DNA of 7,218 nt from Paracoccaceae bacterium (lineage in GTDB: Bacteria; Pseudomonadota; Alphaproteobacteria; Rhodobacterales; Rhodobacteraceae). Position numbers and translations under genes: made by a program. This document shows positions 1-6,398 of this stretch, piece after piece. The stretch's first letter is position 1, and the number at the start of each line of letters is the position of its first letter. Under the pieces are notes generated by a model. It was given only the letters and a program-made list of their open reading frames with translations, was not told the DNA's origin and searched no databases. The stretch is from positions 1 to 7,218 of the forward strand of contig NVQY01000203.1 in the NCBI GenBank assembly GCA_002400675.1, read 5' to 3'.

Positions 1-21
1 CAGATCAGGCAAACTGTTCAC
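1..21 (-). CDS. Possible start of the gene downstream of the bufferin precursor (partial)
   Basis: Three bases beyond the TAG stop of the DUF2282 gene, a GTG at 21-19 opens a frame reading V/M-N-S-L-P-D-L to the window edge. In known bufferin operons the precursor gene is followed by bufB, a DUF692 multinuclear non-heme iron oxidase that modifies the precursor's cysteines; such proteins often begin with a short Leu/Pro-rich stretch. Seven codons cannot prove this, and no clear ribosome binding site is visible, so the call rests mainly on position. Confidence 0.3.
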
Positions 22-24
22 GTT

Positions 25-327
25 CTAAGCGGGCAGATCCCGGTCCATCGCTTCAAGCGCGCCCTTGCGCGCAGAGCCGTTCGCAAGGTCCGGCAATTCC
101 ATCTCAAGGCACGACCCCACGTCCACCAGCGACCACGCGTTGCCCTGATAATCAACCACCGAAGTACCCGCGCAGGTGGTGCCGGGGCCGGCGGCGCAAT
201 CGTTCTGGCCGGCCAGCGCCACGCCATAGCATTTCTCTTTTGACTGGCCAAAGGCGGTGCTGGTCTGGCTTGCCAACGCGGCGGCGACCGCGCCTGCCAC
301 CACAAGTGTTTTTACGGTGTTCGACAT
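25..327 (-). CDS. bufA1: DUF2282 / BufA1-type periplasmic bufferin precursor
   Basis: A 100-residue secreted protein. Residues 1-27 form a Sec signal peptide: a lysine near the N-terminus, an Ala/Val-rich core and a likely AFG|Q cleavage site. The mature part has exactly four cysteines, C33 in KCYGVA, C44 in NDCAAGPG, C52 in TTCAGTS and C73 in GSC, followed by a G-N-A-W segment and a C-terminal [13 protein letters not shown] tail. This cysteine layout is the DUF2282 signature. Characterised members (bufferins, first studied in Caulobacter) are ribosomally made copper-binding peptides; a DUF692 oxidase with a partner protein converts cysteines before export, and the product sequesters copper in the periplasm. 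AAGAGGA sits 7 bases before the ATG. The gene follows thrS on the same strand with a 201-base gap, so it probably has its own promoter. I found no convincing sigma-70 or SigF-like ECF motif there. The family call is firm; the copper role is inferred from the family. Confidence 0.88.
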   Translation of the reverse strand: MSNTVKTLVVAGAVAAALASQTSTAFGQSKEKCYGVALAGQNDCAAGPGTTCAGTSVVDYQGNAWSLVDVGSCLEMELPDLANGSARKGALEAMDRDLPA

Positions 328-474
328 TTTGGTGTTCCTCTTGGGCTAAAGTCTTGATGCTGCACAACTTAACTGTTTGTTGCGCGCGACAGAATACACG
401 AGCCTGTGCCTCACGCGCCCGTCAGCCTGTGTGACACCGGATTTGGCGACAAAGCACTGAAATCGCCCGTTTGT

Positions 475-508
475 TTTTTTGCGCCCCCTGGAACTGGGGC
501 GCAAAAAA
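475..508. repeat. GC-rich hairpin behind thrS with T tract before and A tract after
   Basis: GCGCCCC (481-487) pairs perfectly with GGGGCGC (496-502) across an 8-base loop. Six T (475-480) pair with six A (503-508), extending the stem to 13 bp. It lies about 20 bases past the thrS stop, where a terminator is expected. Because T precedes and A follows the stem, transcripts from either strand carry U tract-stem-A tract rather than the canonical stem-U tract. It may still terminate or protect the thrS mRNA 3' end; this is not a textbook intrinsic terminator. Confidence 0.6.
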
Positions 509-528
509 GATCCAAAAACCAAGGATTA

Positions 529-2475
529 TTACAACATATCCGGCGGCGTCGCGTCGGTTGCCAACGTGTTTGTTACATCAATCAGGGTCTCGACGCTGGT
601 CTGTTTCTGCCCCAACCGCCGCACGGTCACGGTGCGTTCTTCGACCTCGCGTCCGCCCACGGCCAGAATGACCGGCACCTTGCCGACCGAATGTTCGCGC
701 ACCTTGTAGTTGATCTTTTCGTTGCGAATATCGGCCTCGGCGCGCACGCCTGCCGCTTGCAACGTGGCCACAACTTCGGCCACATAATCATCCGCCTCCG
801 AGGTGATCGAGGCCACAACCACCTGACGCGGAGCCAGCCAGAACGGCAATTTACCCGCGTGGGTTTCGATCAGAATACCGATGAAACGCTCAAACGATCC
901 CAGACAGGCGCGGTGCAGCATATAGGGGCGATGTTTCGCGCCGTCCTCGCCCACATAACTCGCGTCAAGGCGTTCGGGCAGGTTCGGGTCGACCTGAAAC
1001 GTGCCACATTGCCATTCACGACCAATCGCATCGGTCAGTTTGAAATCCAGTTTCGGGCCATAGAATGCCCCTTCGCCGGGGTCCAGCGTATAGTCGTTGC
1101 CGGTGGCTTTGATGGCATTTTCCAAAGCGTTTTCAACGTGATCCCAGCTTTCATCGCTGCCAACCCGCTTTTCGGGACGGGTGGCGAACATGATCTCGAA
1201 TTTCTCAAACCCCAGATCTTTGTAGACCGACGACAGGAAGTCGATGAACTTGGCGCACTCGGCCTCGATCTGATCTTCGGTGCAGAAAATATGCGCGTCG
1301 TCCTGCGTGAATCCGCGCACCCGCATGATCCCGTGCAGCGCGCCTGACGGCTCATAGCGGCTACACGAGCCGAATTCCGCCAGCCGCAACGGCAGGTCGC
1401 GGTAGGACTTCAGACCTTGGTTGAAAATCTGCACATGACACGGGCAGTTCATCGGTTTCAGCGCGTTGATCGCCTTTTCGCGCGCGTGCTCCTCGTCCAC
1501 TTCGACGATGAACATATGCTCCTGATACTTGTCCCAATGGCCCGACGCGACCCACAGTTTGCGATCCACCACCTGTGGCGTGTTCACCTCTTGATAGCCA
1601 TCGGCGCGCTGTTTGCGGCGCATGTAGTTCTGTAATTCGGTGTAGATCGTCCAGCCGTTGGGATGCCAGAAAATCTGACCGGGGGCCTCTTCCTGCATGT
1701 GAAACAGGTTCATCTCGCGGCCAAGTTTGCGGTGGTCGCGCTTGGCGGCTTCTTCCAGCATATAGAGGTGTTTTTTCAGCTTTTCCTTGTTGGTAAAGGC
1801 CACGCCGTAGATGCGCTGCAACATTTCGCGGTTGCTGTCGCCGCGCCAGTAGGCACCGGCAATCGACATCAGCTTGAAACTGTCGCCCGGCAGCTGTCCG
1901 GTGTGTTGCAGATGCGGCCCACGGCACAGGTCCTGCCAGTGGCCATGCCAGTACATGCGCAAGGGTTCGTCGCCGGGAATAGACTCGATCAACTCGACCT
2001 TATAGGGTTCGTTGGAAGCCTCGTAATGCTTGATCGCGCGCTCGCGGTCCCAGATTTCGGTGGTCACGGGATCGCGTTTGTTGATGATTTCTTTCATCTT
2101 TTTCTCGATCAGCCCTAGGTCTTCGGGGGTGAACGGTTCGACCCGGTCAAAGTCGTAATACCAACCGTTCTGGATCACCGGGCCAATGGTGACCTTGGTG
2201 TCGGGCCAGATTTCCTGCACCGCGCGGGCCATGACATGGGCCAGATCGTGGCGCACCAATTCGTTCGCCTGAACCTCGTCCTTCATGGTGTGCAGGGCGA
2301 TGGTCGCATCCGTGGTGATGGGCCATTGAAGGTCCCAATGGGCACCGTTCACCGTGGCGCTGATGGCCTTTTTGGCCAGCGAATTGGAAATGCTGGCGGC
2401 CACGTCGCGCGGGGTTACCCCGGCGTCGAAATCGCGTGAATTGCCGTCCGGAAATGTAAGGGAAATCTGGGCCAT
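529..2475 (-). CDS. thrS: Threonyl-tRNA synthetase
   Basis: Charges tRNA-Thr with threonine in the cytosol using ATP, and removes mischarged serine. The 648 residues match a full-length bacterial class II enzyme. Residues 1-65 are the TGS domain. The editing domain follows, with HxxxH (H76, H80) and the C184/H188 pair. The catalytic core carries zinc ligands C344 (in MNCPCH), H395 (in DDAHIF) and H521 (in [12 protein letters not shown], motif 3), each offset by 10 from E. coli C334, H385 and H511. Motif 2 is [17 protein letters not shown] (373-389). The anticodon-binding domain runs from about 545 to the end ([18 protein letters not shown]). The start at 2475 is preferred over an upstream ATG at 2589: [11 protein letters not shown] is the usual TGS beginning, and a GAGGAG site sits 8 bases ahead. 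The 38 residues of the longer form look like translated leader. MNCPCH, with Cys where most enzymes have Gly, is a small variation. Divergent from the DUF900 hydrolase gene. Confidence 0.98.
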   Translation of the reverse strand: MAQISLTFPDGNSRDFDAGVTPRDVAASISNSLAKKAISATVNGAHWDLQWPITTDATIALHTMKDEVQANELVRHDLAHVMARAVQEIWPDTKVTIGPVIQNGWYYDFDRVEPFTPEDLGLIEKKMKEIINKRDPVTTEIWDRERAIKHYEASNEPYKVELIESIPGDEPLRMYWHGHWQDLCRGPHLQHTGQLPGDSFKLMSIAGAYWRGDSNREMLQRIYGVAFTNKEKLKKHLYMLEEAAKRDHRKLGREMNLFHMQEEAPGQIFWHPNGWTIYTELQNYMRRKQRADGYQEVNTPQVVDRKLWVASGHWDKYQEHMFIVEVDEEHAREKAINALKPMNCPCHVQIFNQGLKSYRDLPLRLAEFGSCSRYEPSGALHGIMRVRGFTQDDAHIFCTEDQIEAECAKFIDFLSSVYKDLGFEKFEIMFATRPEKRVGSDESWDHVENALENAIKATGNDYTLDPGEGAFYGPKLDFKLTDAIGREWQCGTFQVDPNLPERLDASYVGEDGAKHRPYMLHRACLGSFERFIGILIETHAGKLPFWLAPRQVVVASITSEADDYVAEVVATLQAAGVRAEADIRNEKINYKVREHSVGKVPVILAVGGREVEERTVTVRRLGQKQTSVETLIDVTNTLATDATPPDML

Positions 2476-2483
2476 TTGTCTGG

Positions 2484-2489
2484 CTCCTC
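2484..2489 (-). promoter_or_regulatory. Ribosome binding site that fixes the thrS start
   Basis: GAGGAG read on the minus strand lies 8 bases before the ATG at 2475. It decides for the 648-residue product against the in-frame ATG at 2589. Confidence 0.8.
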
Positions 2490-2523
2490 GTCGGTTTGGC
2501 GCCCACTGAACGCCCGGTTGCGG

Positions 2524-2567
2524 GTTATATGCGCGGCCTGTTTGCGCCGCGTTGCAGCGCAAGTCAA
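2524..2567 (-). promoter_or_regulatory. Candidate thrS promoter region
   Basis: On the minus strand there is a TTGACT box (2567-2562), a good match to the sigma-70 -35 element, and further downstream a TATAAC box (2529-2524) resembling a -10 element. They are 32 bases apart, so they cannot belong to one promoter. TTGACT would need the poor -10 CAAACA at 17-base spacing, or TATAAC would need a poor -35. The exact promoter is therefore unresolved; the region is where one is expected. Confidence 0.25.
2542..2562. repeat. Perfect inverted repeat in the divergent intergenic region
   Basis: TTGCGC (2542-2547) and GCGCAA (2557-2562) are exact inverted copies separated by 9 bases. The right arm touches the TTGACT box on the thrS side. 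It could be a dimeric regulator's operator or a hairpin in the thrS leader; in G+C-rich DNA a 6+6 match can also be chance. Confidence 0.4.
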
Positions 2568-2658
2568 GCCTTTGGCAGGTGCGGGGCAATCGGCCCTTTC
2601 ATCTGACCCCGTTGCCCCTTACCCTGCGAAAACCCGGCCAATTATCCAGAATGCGCCC

Positions 2659-3771
2659 ATGCCATTTGTTATCTTACGCCTTTTTGTCCTGCTCAGCGCG
2701 GTCGGATTCCTGTCCTCTTGCGTGCGTGCGCCGCAACTGGTGGGTATCGACAATCCCGAAATCCCGGTCGCGTCGGTGGTCGAGGCGACCAAGCGCAAGA
2801 TATTCATGGTTACCACCCGCGAAGCCTCCGAAGCGGCCGGCGTGTTCTATTCGGATGGCCGCGCGCCGGGCATTGGGTTTTCCTCGGTAACGGTGTCGAT
2901 CCCGCCAACCCACGTCATCGGAGAGCTAGAGCGCCCCACAAGGTTGCCGCCCGATCCAAAGACCGAATTCGCCATTGTCGATCCAGTGATATTTGACACC
3001 GACAAGGTGTTCATTTCCCGCATCAACCGCGAACTGGCCAAGCTGGCACCAAAGGATCGCAACATCCTGTTCTTTGTGCATGGCTACAACAACACGGTCA
3101 GCGATTCCCTGCTGCGCATCGCCCAGTTTTCCGAAGATACCGAGTTTCGGGGCGTGCCCGTGCTGTTTTCATGGGCCTCTGCCGCGCGGGCCGGCCGCTA
3201 TGTTTACGACCTGAACAGCGCGTTGATTGCGCGGCCCAGAATACTGGAAACGGCCGCCGTTCTGCGACGGACCAATGCCCGGGGGCTCAGCCTGTTTGCC
3301 CATTCCATGGGCGCGTTCCTGACCATGGAGGCGATGGTGCAAGCCCAGTTGTCGGGTCAGTACAAACAGAACGTAGGGCTGCTGGACAATGTGATGTTAG
3401 CCGCCCCGGACATTGATCTTGACCTGTTCAAAACCCAGCTGGCCCTGTTGCCCCGCGAGAACCGCAACATCTTTGTGTTCATCTCGCGCGATGACAAGGC
3501 GCTTGGCTTTGTCCGGCTCCTGTCAGGGGGCGTGGTGCGGGCGGGGGCCGCCAGCGAAGACGATCTTGCCGGGTTGGGGGTCACGATCATCGACCTCAGC
3601 AAGGTGGACGATTCATTCTCGGGCACGCATTCGAAATTTGCCGGCTCGCCAGAGGTTGTGCAGTTGATCGGCAACAGCCTGAAACAGGACAATTACAACA
3701 AACCGTCCCGCGCGGCGACTTTGGTCGATGTGCTGGACGGGGTTCCGGTTTTGCGCGTCCTGACCCCATGA
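2659..3771 (+). CDS. DUF900-family alpha/beta hydrolase, predicted lipoprotein
   Basis: A 370-residue protein with an N-terminal lipoprotein signal: hydrophobic residues 3-18, then the lipobox L-S-S-C with C21 as the lipidation site, so it is probably held in the outer or inner membrane facing the periplasm. The hydrolase domain resembles the DUF900 (COG4782) group: ILFFVHGYNNTV (136-147) supplies the oxyanion region, LFAHSMGA (212-219) the nucleophile elbow with S216, APDID (249-253) and SRDDKAL (276-282) the acidic positions (D278 or D279 likely), and GTHSKF (322-327) the probable catalytic H324. Length and order fit the family. The family is generally annotated as uncharacterised esterase-like; substrate unknown. 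The frame is open back to 2476, but ATG 2659 is chosen because it places the signal peptide at the N-terminus; no strong Shine-Dalgarno precedes it. First gene of the rightward series, divergent from thrS, with 66 bases before the next gene. Confidence 0.85.
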   Translation: MPFVILRLFVLLSAVGFLSSCVRAPQLVGIDNPEIPVASVVEATKRKIFMVTTREASEAAGVFYSDGRAPGIGFSSVTVSIPPTHVIGELERPTRLPPDPKTEFAIVDPVIFDTDKVFISRINRELAKLAPKDRNILFFVHGYNNTVSDSLLRIAQFSEDTEFRGVPVLFSWASAARAGRYVYDLNSALIARPRILETAAVLRRTNARGLSLFAHSMGAFLTMEAMVQAQLSGQYKQNVGLLDNVMLAAPDIDLDLFKTQLALLPRENRNIFVFISRDDKALGFVRLLSGGVVRAGAASEDDLAGLGVTIIDLSKVDDSFSGTHSKFAGSPEVVQLIGNSLKQDNYNKPSRAATLVDVLDGVPVLRVLTP

Positions 3772-3837
3772 GCAAGCGGTCCGGTGCCCGGCCAATCGCC
3801 CTATTAGTGCGCGAACCCACCATGAAAGAGGCAGCAA

Positions 3838-4584
3838 ATGGTAAAGTTTCTTGAGACCGATCAGGGCCGGCGCATCGCCTATCACCTGACGGATGGGCAC
3901 GGTCCCTGCATCGTCTTTCTGGGCGGTCTTAAATCTGACATGGGCGGCACCAAAGCGGTGCATCTTGAAGGGTGGGCACGCGCCCGGGGGCAGGCATTTC
4001 TGCGGTTCGACTATTCCGGCCACGGCCAAAGCAGCGGCACGTTCGAGGCCGGATGCATCGGTGATTGGGCCGAAGATACCCGCGCCGCCGTGTCGGCGCT
4101 GACCGCTGGCCCGCTGATCGTGGTCGGCTCGTCCATGGGCGGGTGGCAGGCGTTGTTGCTGGCGCGCGCGATGGCGGACCGGATCGCCGGGATGGTGACA
4201 ATCGCCGCCGCTCCGGATTTCACCGAGGATGGCTATTGGGCCTCGTTCAGCGACGAGCAGAAAGCGGCGTTAGACCGGGACGGCCAGATCGAACTGCCCT
4301 CGGATTACATGGACCCCTACATCATCACCAAACGCTTGATCGAGGACGGGCGCAAACATCTGGTTCTGCGCGCGCCCTTGTCGCTGCCGTTCCCGGTGCG
4401 GGCCTTGCAGGGCACCGCAGATACGGCCGTATCAACCGAGGTCGCCTTGCGTCTGTTGGAGCACGCGACCTGCCCGGATATGCGCCTGACCTTGCTCAAG
4501 GATGCGGACCACCGGTTTTCCGATGGCCCCTGTCTGGCGATGATCGAAACGGCCGTGCTTGACTTGATGAAGGGGGTAGGGTGA
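3838..4584 (+). CDS. ABHD10-like alpha/beta hydrolase (putative thioesterase)
   Basis: A 248-residue protein without a signal peptide or membrane segment, so cytosolic. The catalytic set is clear: oxyanion loop FLGGLKSDMGGTKA (27-40), GSSMGG elbow with S99, D195 in QGTAD, and H225 in DADHRFSD. The loop, RFDYSGHGQSSG (56-67), GSSMGGW and DxDHR resemble mitochondrial ABHD10, an S-depalmitoylating thioesterase in animals, of which alphaproteobacterial proteins are natural relatives. Thioesterase or carboxylesterase activity is inferred from that resemblance; the bacterial substrate is unknown. AAAGAGG (3825-3831) lies 6 bases before the ATG. The TGA stop overlaps the next gene's start as TGATG, suggesting translational coupling. 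A short overlapping reading frame at 3822 ends after 10 codons and looks accidental. Confidence 0.88.
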   Translation: MVKFLETDQGRRIAYHLTDGHGPCIVFLGGLKSDMGGTKAVHLEGWARARGQAFLRFDYSGHGQSSGTFEAGCIGDWAEDTRAAVSALTAGPLIVVGSSMGGWQALLLARAMADRIAGMVTIAAAPDFTEDGYWASFSDEQKAALDRDGQIELPSDYMDPYIITKRLIEDGRKHLVLRAPLSLPFPVRALQGTADTAVSTEVALRLLEHATCPDMRLTLLKDADHRFSDGPCLAMIETAVLDLMKGVG

Positions 4585-5576
4585 TGCGCAGGGTTGGCAG
4601 GTTTTTGGGCCGGTTTCTGGCGATTGTTGCGCTTTTGTTGGTTGGATTGTGGGTGTTTGGACCTTACGAAGACGTCGACCTGAAAGCGTCCTTTGAGCCG
4701 CGCAAATTCGGCGAAGGCGTGCAGGTCTATTTCGAATCCATCGAATCTGGCTTTACCGACATTACCCCCGGTACCGAAAAACGGGTGATCTGGCAGCCCG
4801 GTTTCAAGGAACAGCGCACGCCATATTCGGTGCTGTATGTGCATGGGTTCTCGGCCACATCCCAGGAAATCCGCCCAGTGCCGGACCGGATTGCCGACGC
4901 CTTGGGGGCCAATCTGGTTTACACGCGGCTTCAGGGTCACGGGCGCGGGGGGGCGGCACTGGCGACGGCCTCGCCCTCGGTTTGGATGCGGGATTTGGCC
5001 GAAGGTCTGGCGGCGGCGCGCGCGGTTGGCGAACAGGTGGTGGTGATTTCGACCTCGACCGGGGGTACGTTGGTGGCGGCCGGATTGCTGGACCCGGAAA
5101 TGGCGCAAAACGTGGTGGCGTCGATCTTTGTCAGCCCAAACTTTGGCGTCAACGACCCGCGTGCCTTTTTGATGACATGGCCCGCCGCGCGCTATTGGGT
5201 GCCCTTGTTGTTGGGCGGGGAATACTCGTCCGAGACAACCGATCCGCAGGTGGCCAAATTCTGGACCACCACCTATCCGTGGTCGGCCTTGCCGCCGATG
5301 GGCGTGCTGGTCAACAAGGTGGCGGGGCTGGATTTCTCCGGCGTCACCACGCCCGCGTTGTTCTGGTTTTCCAAGGATGACCGGGTGGTGCGCCCGGACA
5401 TCACCCAACAGATTGCCGACCGATGGGGTGGGCCGGCCACGGTGCAAACCGTGACGATGGGTCCGGGGGACGACCCCAATTCGCATGTCATTGCCGGGGA
5501 TATCCGCTCGCCGGGGCAGACGGGGTCGGCAGTTTCGGGTATGCTGGCGTGGTTGGCGCAGCAAGGGATAGAATGA
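4584..5576 (+). CDS. Membrane-anchored alpha/beta hydrolase
   Basis: A 330-residue protein. Arg-rich residues 1-10 followed by a hydrophobic segment at about 8-26 indicate an uncleaved N-terminal anchor, with the catalytic domain on the periplasmic side. VLYVHGFSAT (83-92) is the oxyanion region and RLQGHGRGG (115-123) the loop after strand 4. The nucleophile elbow reads S-T-S-T-G-G (156-161) with S158; the usual first glycine of G-x-S-x-G is a serine. D265 or D266 in FSKDDRVV supplies the acid, and H301 in NSHVIAG the base. It resembles carboxylesterase or monoglyceride-lipase-like hydrolases; substrate unknown. A GTG directly precedes the ATG in frame (GTGATG at 4581-4586). The ATG is preferred because it gives the TGATG overlap with the upstream stop, and AAGGGGG (4570-4576) sits 7 bases ahead. 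The 3' end overlaps the VOC remnant. Confidence 0.85.
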   Translation: MRRVGRFLGRFLAIVALLLVGLWVFGPYEDVDLKASFEPRKFGEGVQVYFESIESGFTDITPGTEKRVIWQPGFKEQRTPYSVLYVHGFSATSQEIRPVPDRIADALGANLVYTRLQGHGRGGAALATASPSVWMRDLAEGLAAARAVGEQVVVISTSTGGTLVAAGLLDPEMAQNVVASIFVSPNFGVNDPRAFLMTWPAARYWVPLLLGGEYSSETTDPQVAKFWTTTYPWSALPPMGVLVNKVAGLDFSGVTTPALFWFSKDDRVVRPDITQQIADRWGGPATVQTVTMGPGDDPNSHVIAGDIRSPGQTGSAVSGMLAWLAQQGIE

Positions 5577-5695
5577 TGGAGCAACGGGTTAGCCTGATCA
5601 TTCTGGGGGTCGCGAACATGGACGCGGCGGCGGCGTTCAACCCGTTTTCACCGCTTGCACCCGACGGCTCATTCCGCTGGAACGGGTTTGACTGA
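5576..5695 (+). pseudogene. Collapsed VOC/glyoxalase-family gene: N- and C-terminal ends joined in frame
   Basis: This 39-residue frame begins MEQRVSLIILGVANMDAAAA, the typical first beta strand and helix start of a glyoxalase/VOC-family protein of the kind that begins M-x-Q-R-x-S-L-x-x-L-G-V. From residue 22 it reads NPFSPLAPDGSFRW, which matches the usual last residues of the same family (after W-E-V-A-x: N-P-F-x-P-L-x-x-D-G). Intact members are about 130-140 residues, so roughly 90-100 codons are missing between 5632 and 5640, including the metal- and substrate-binding residues. The frame is kept, AAGGGA (5563-5568) stands 7 bases before ATG 5576, and both neighbours still overlap it (ATGATGA and TGATG). 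It is therefore either a pseudogene with an in-frame deletion or a translated mini-protein with no enzyme function. An alternative start ATG lies at 5573. Family assignment of so short a piece is from motif memory only. Confidence 0.7.
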
Positions 5696-6327
5696 TGCGC
5701 CGCCCCGGATCAATGCGGGGCCTTGAAAACCTTGGCCGTGTGCGCCTGTCGCGGCACTTTTTCATGCGCGATTTCCTCTATTCCGAGATCGCCAATGTGC
5801 ATACGCTTCAGAACATCCCCGACGACCCCGATCTGGCGATTGAAACCGGGCGGGCGTTTTGCCGGACCCTGCTTGACCCGCTGGAAGAAACCTTTGGCCG
5901 GATCGCCGTGCGCTCTGGCTATCGCTCAGCTGAGCTGAACCAGTATGGCAATGAAAACCGCCTGAATTGTGCGCGCAATGACAACCCGCTTGAGTGTCAT
6001 ATCTGGGATTGGGGCCGGGGAGAGGCCCGTGTTGCCGGCGCGTCGATCGTCATCCCGTGGTTCGCGGATCGCTATGAACAGGGGCGCGACTGGCGCGATC
6101 TGGCGTGGTGGCTGCATGATCATCTGGACTATTCGGAGATCTGGTTTTTCCCCAAACTCTGCGCCTTTAATCTGGTGTGGCGCCCTGTGCCGCGCCGCCG
6201 GATCGACAGCTATATCGCCCCGCGTGGCAGGTTGTTGGCACCGGGGGCAGAGCCGCAGGTAACCCGCGCCCAACGGCAGGCACGGTATGCAGATTTCCCA
6301 CGCTTTCGCGGAATTTCCTACCCTTGA
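5695..6327 (+). CDS. Peptidase M15-like (D-Ala-D-Ala carboxypeptidase-type fold) protein
   Basis: A 210-residue protein with no signal peptide. It follows the layout of the M15A peptidase fold: LSRHFFMRDFLYSE (18-31) is like the L-S-x-H-F-x-x-x-E-F start, a helix with LLDPLEETFG (59-68) precedes VRSGYRSAELN (72-82), and CHIWD (101-105) supplies H-x-x-D, the probable first two zinc ligands. The last ligand normally lies in a W-x-H-x-S strand; here the corresponding segment appears to be CAFNLVW (156-162) with N159 in place of His. So metal binding may be altered; I believe relatives in Rhodobacteraceae share this, but cannot confirm it. M15 enzymes cleave peptidoglycan cross-bridge peptides, yet with no export signal and a changed ligand that function should not be assumed. 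The start ATG 5695 overlaps the preceding TGA as TGATG; a second in-frame ATG at 5713 is possible, and neither has a strong ribosome binding site. 71 bases separate it from the next gene. Confidence 0.72.
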   Translation: MRRPGSMRGLENLGRVRLSRHFFMRDFLYSEIANVHTLQNIPDDPDLAIETGRAFCRTLLDPLEETFGRIAVRSGYRSAELNQYGNENRLNCARNDNPLECHIWDWGRGEARVAGASIVIPWFADRYEQGRDWRDLAWWLHDHLDYSEIWFFPKLCAFNLVWRPVPRRRIDSYIAPRGRLLAPGAEPQVTRAQRQARYADFPRFRGISYP

Positions 6328-6398
6328 ATTCGTCGACGCTTGCCGGACCCAAAGGAAACCCGTTAACAAGGCGACAAAACAGATAAAAGGGGCAAGGC

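Noticed and set aside
346..470. Promoter for the bufferin gene
   Set aside because: I searched for sigma-70 and SigF-like ECF boxes; only isolated hexamers such as TATTCT with wrong spacing were found.
475..508. Canonical intrinsic terminator of thrS
   Set aside because: The stem is followed by an A tract, not a U tract, on both strands, so I describe it as a hairpin instead.
406..1347. 313-codon plus-strand open frame
   Set aside because: It lies almost wholly antisense to the conserved catalytic and anticodon-binding parts of thrS, is rich in His, Arg, Gln and Phe as antisense frames of G+C-rich genes are, and shows no recognisable domain.
1361..1927. 188-codon minus-strand frame inside thrS
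   Set aside because: Same strand but another frame of thrS; begins and ends within conserved ThrRS sequence and has no domain of its own.
1663..2118. 151-codon plus-strand frame with hydrophobic stretches
   Set aside because: Antisense to the thrS editing and linker regions; the hydrophobic runs are a complement effect of Glu/Lys-rich codons.
2476..2589. N-terminal extension of thrS by 38 residues to ATG 2589
   Set aside because: [11 protein letters not shown] at 2475 is the normal TGS start with a good GAGGAG ahead; the extension has no homology pattern and covers the likely promoter.
2476..2658. Upstream extension of the DUF900 gene by 61 codons
   Set aside because: It would bury the lipoprotein signal peptide internally and overlap the thrS leader.
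3822..3854. Ten-codon frame overlapping the start of the ABHD10-like gene
   Set aside because: Its ATG lies just ahead of the Shine-Dalgarno of the real gene and has no clear site of its own; most likely chance.
4317..5564. 415-codon minus-strand open frame
   Set aside because: Antisense to two alpha/beta hydrolases with intact catalytic motifs; its Arg/His/Pro/Gln-rich composition is typical of a shadow frame.
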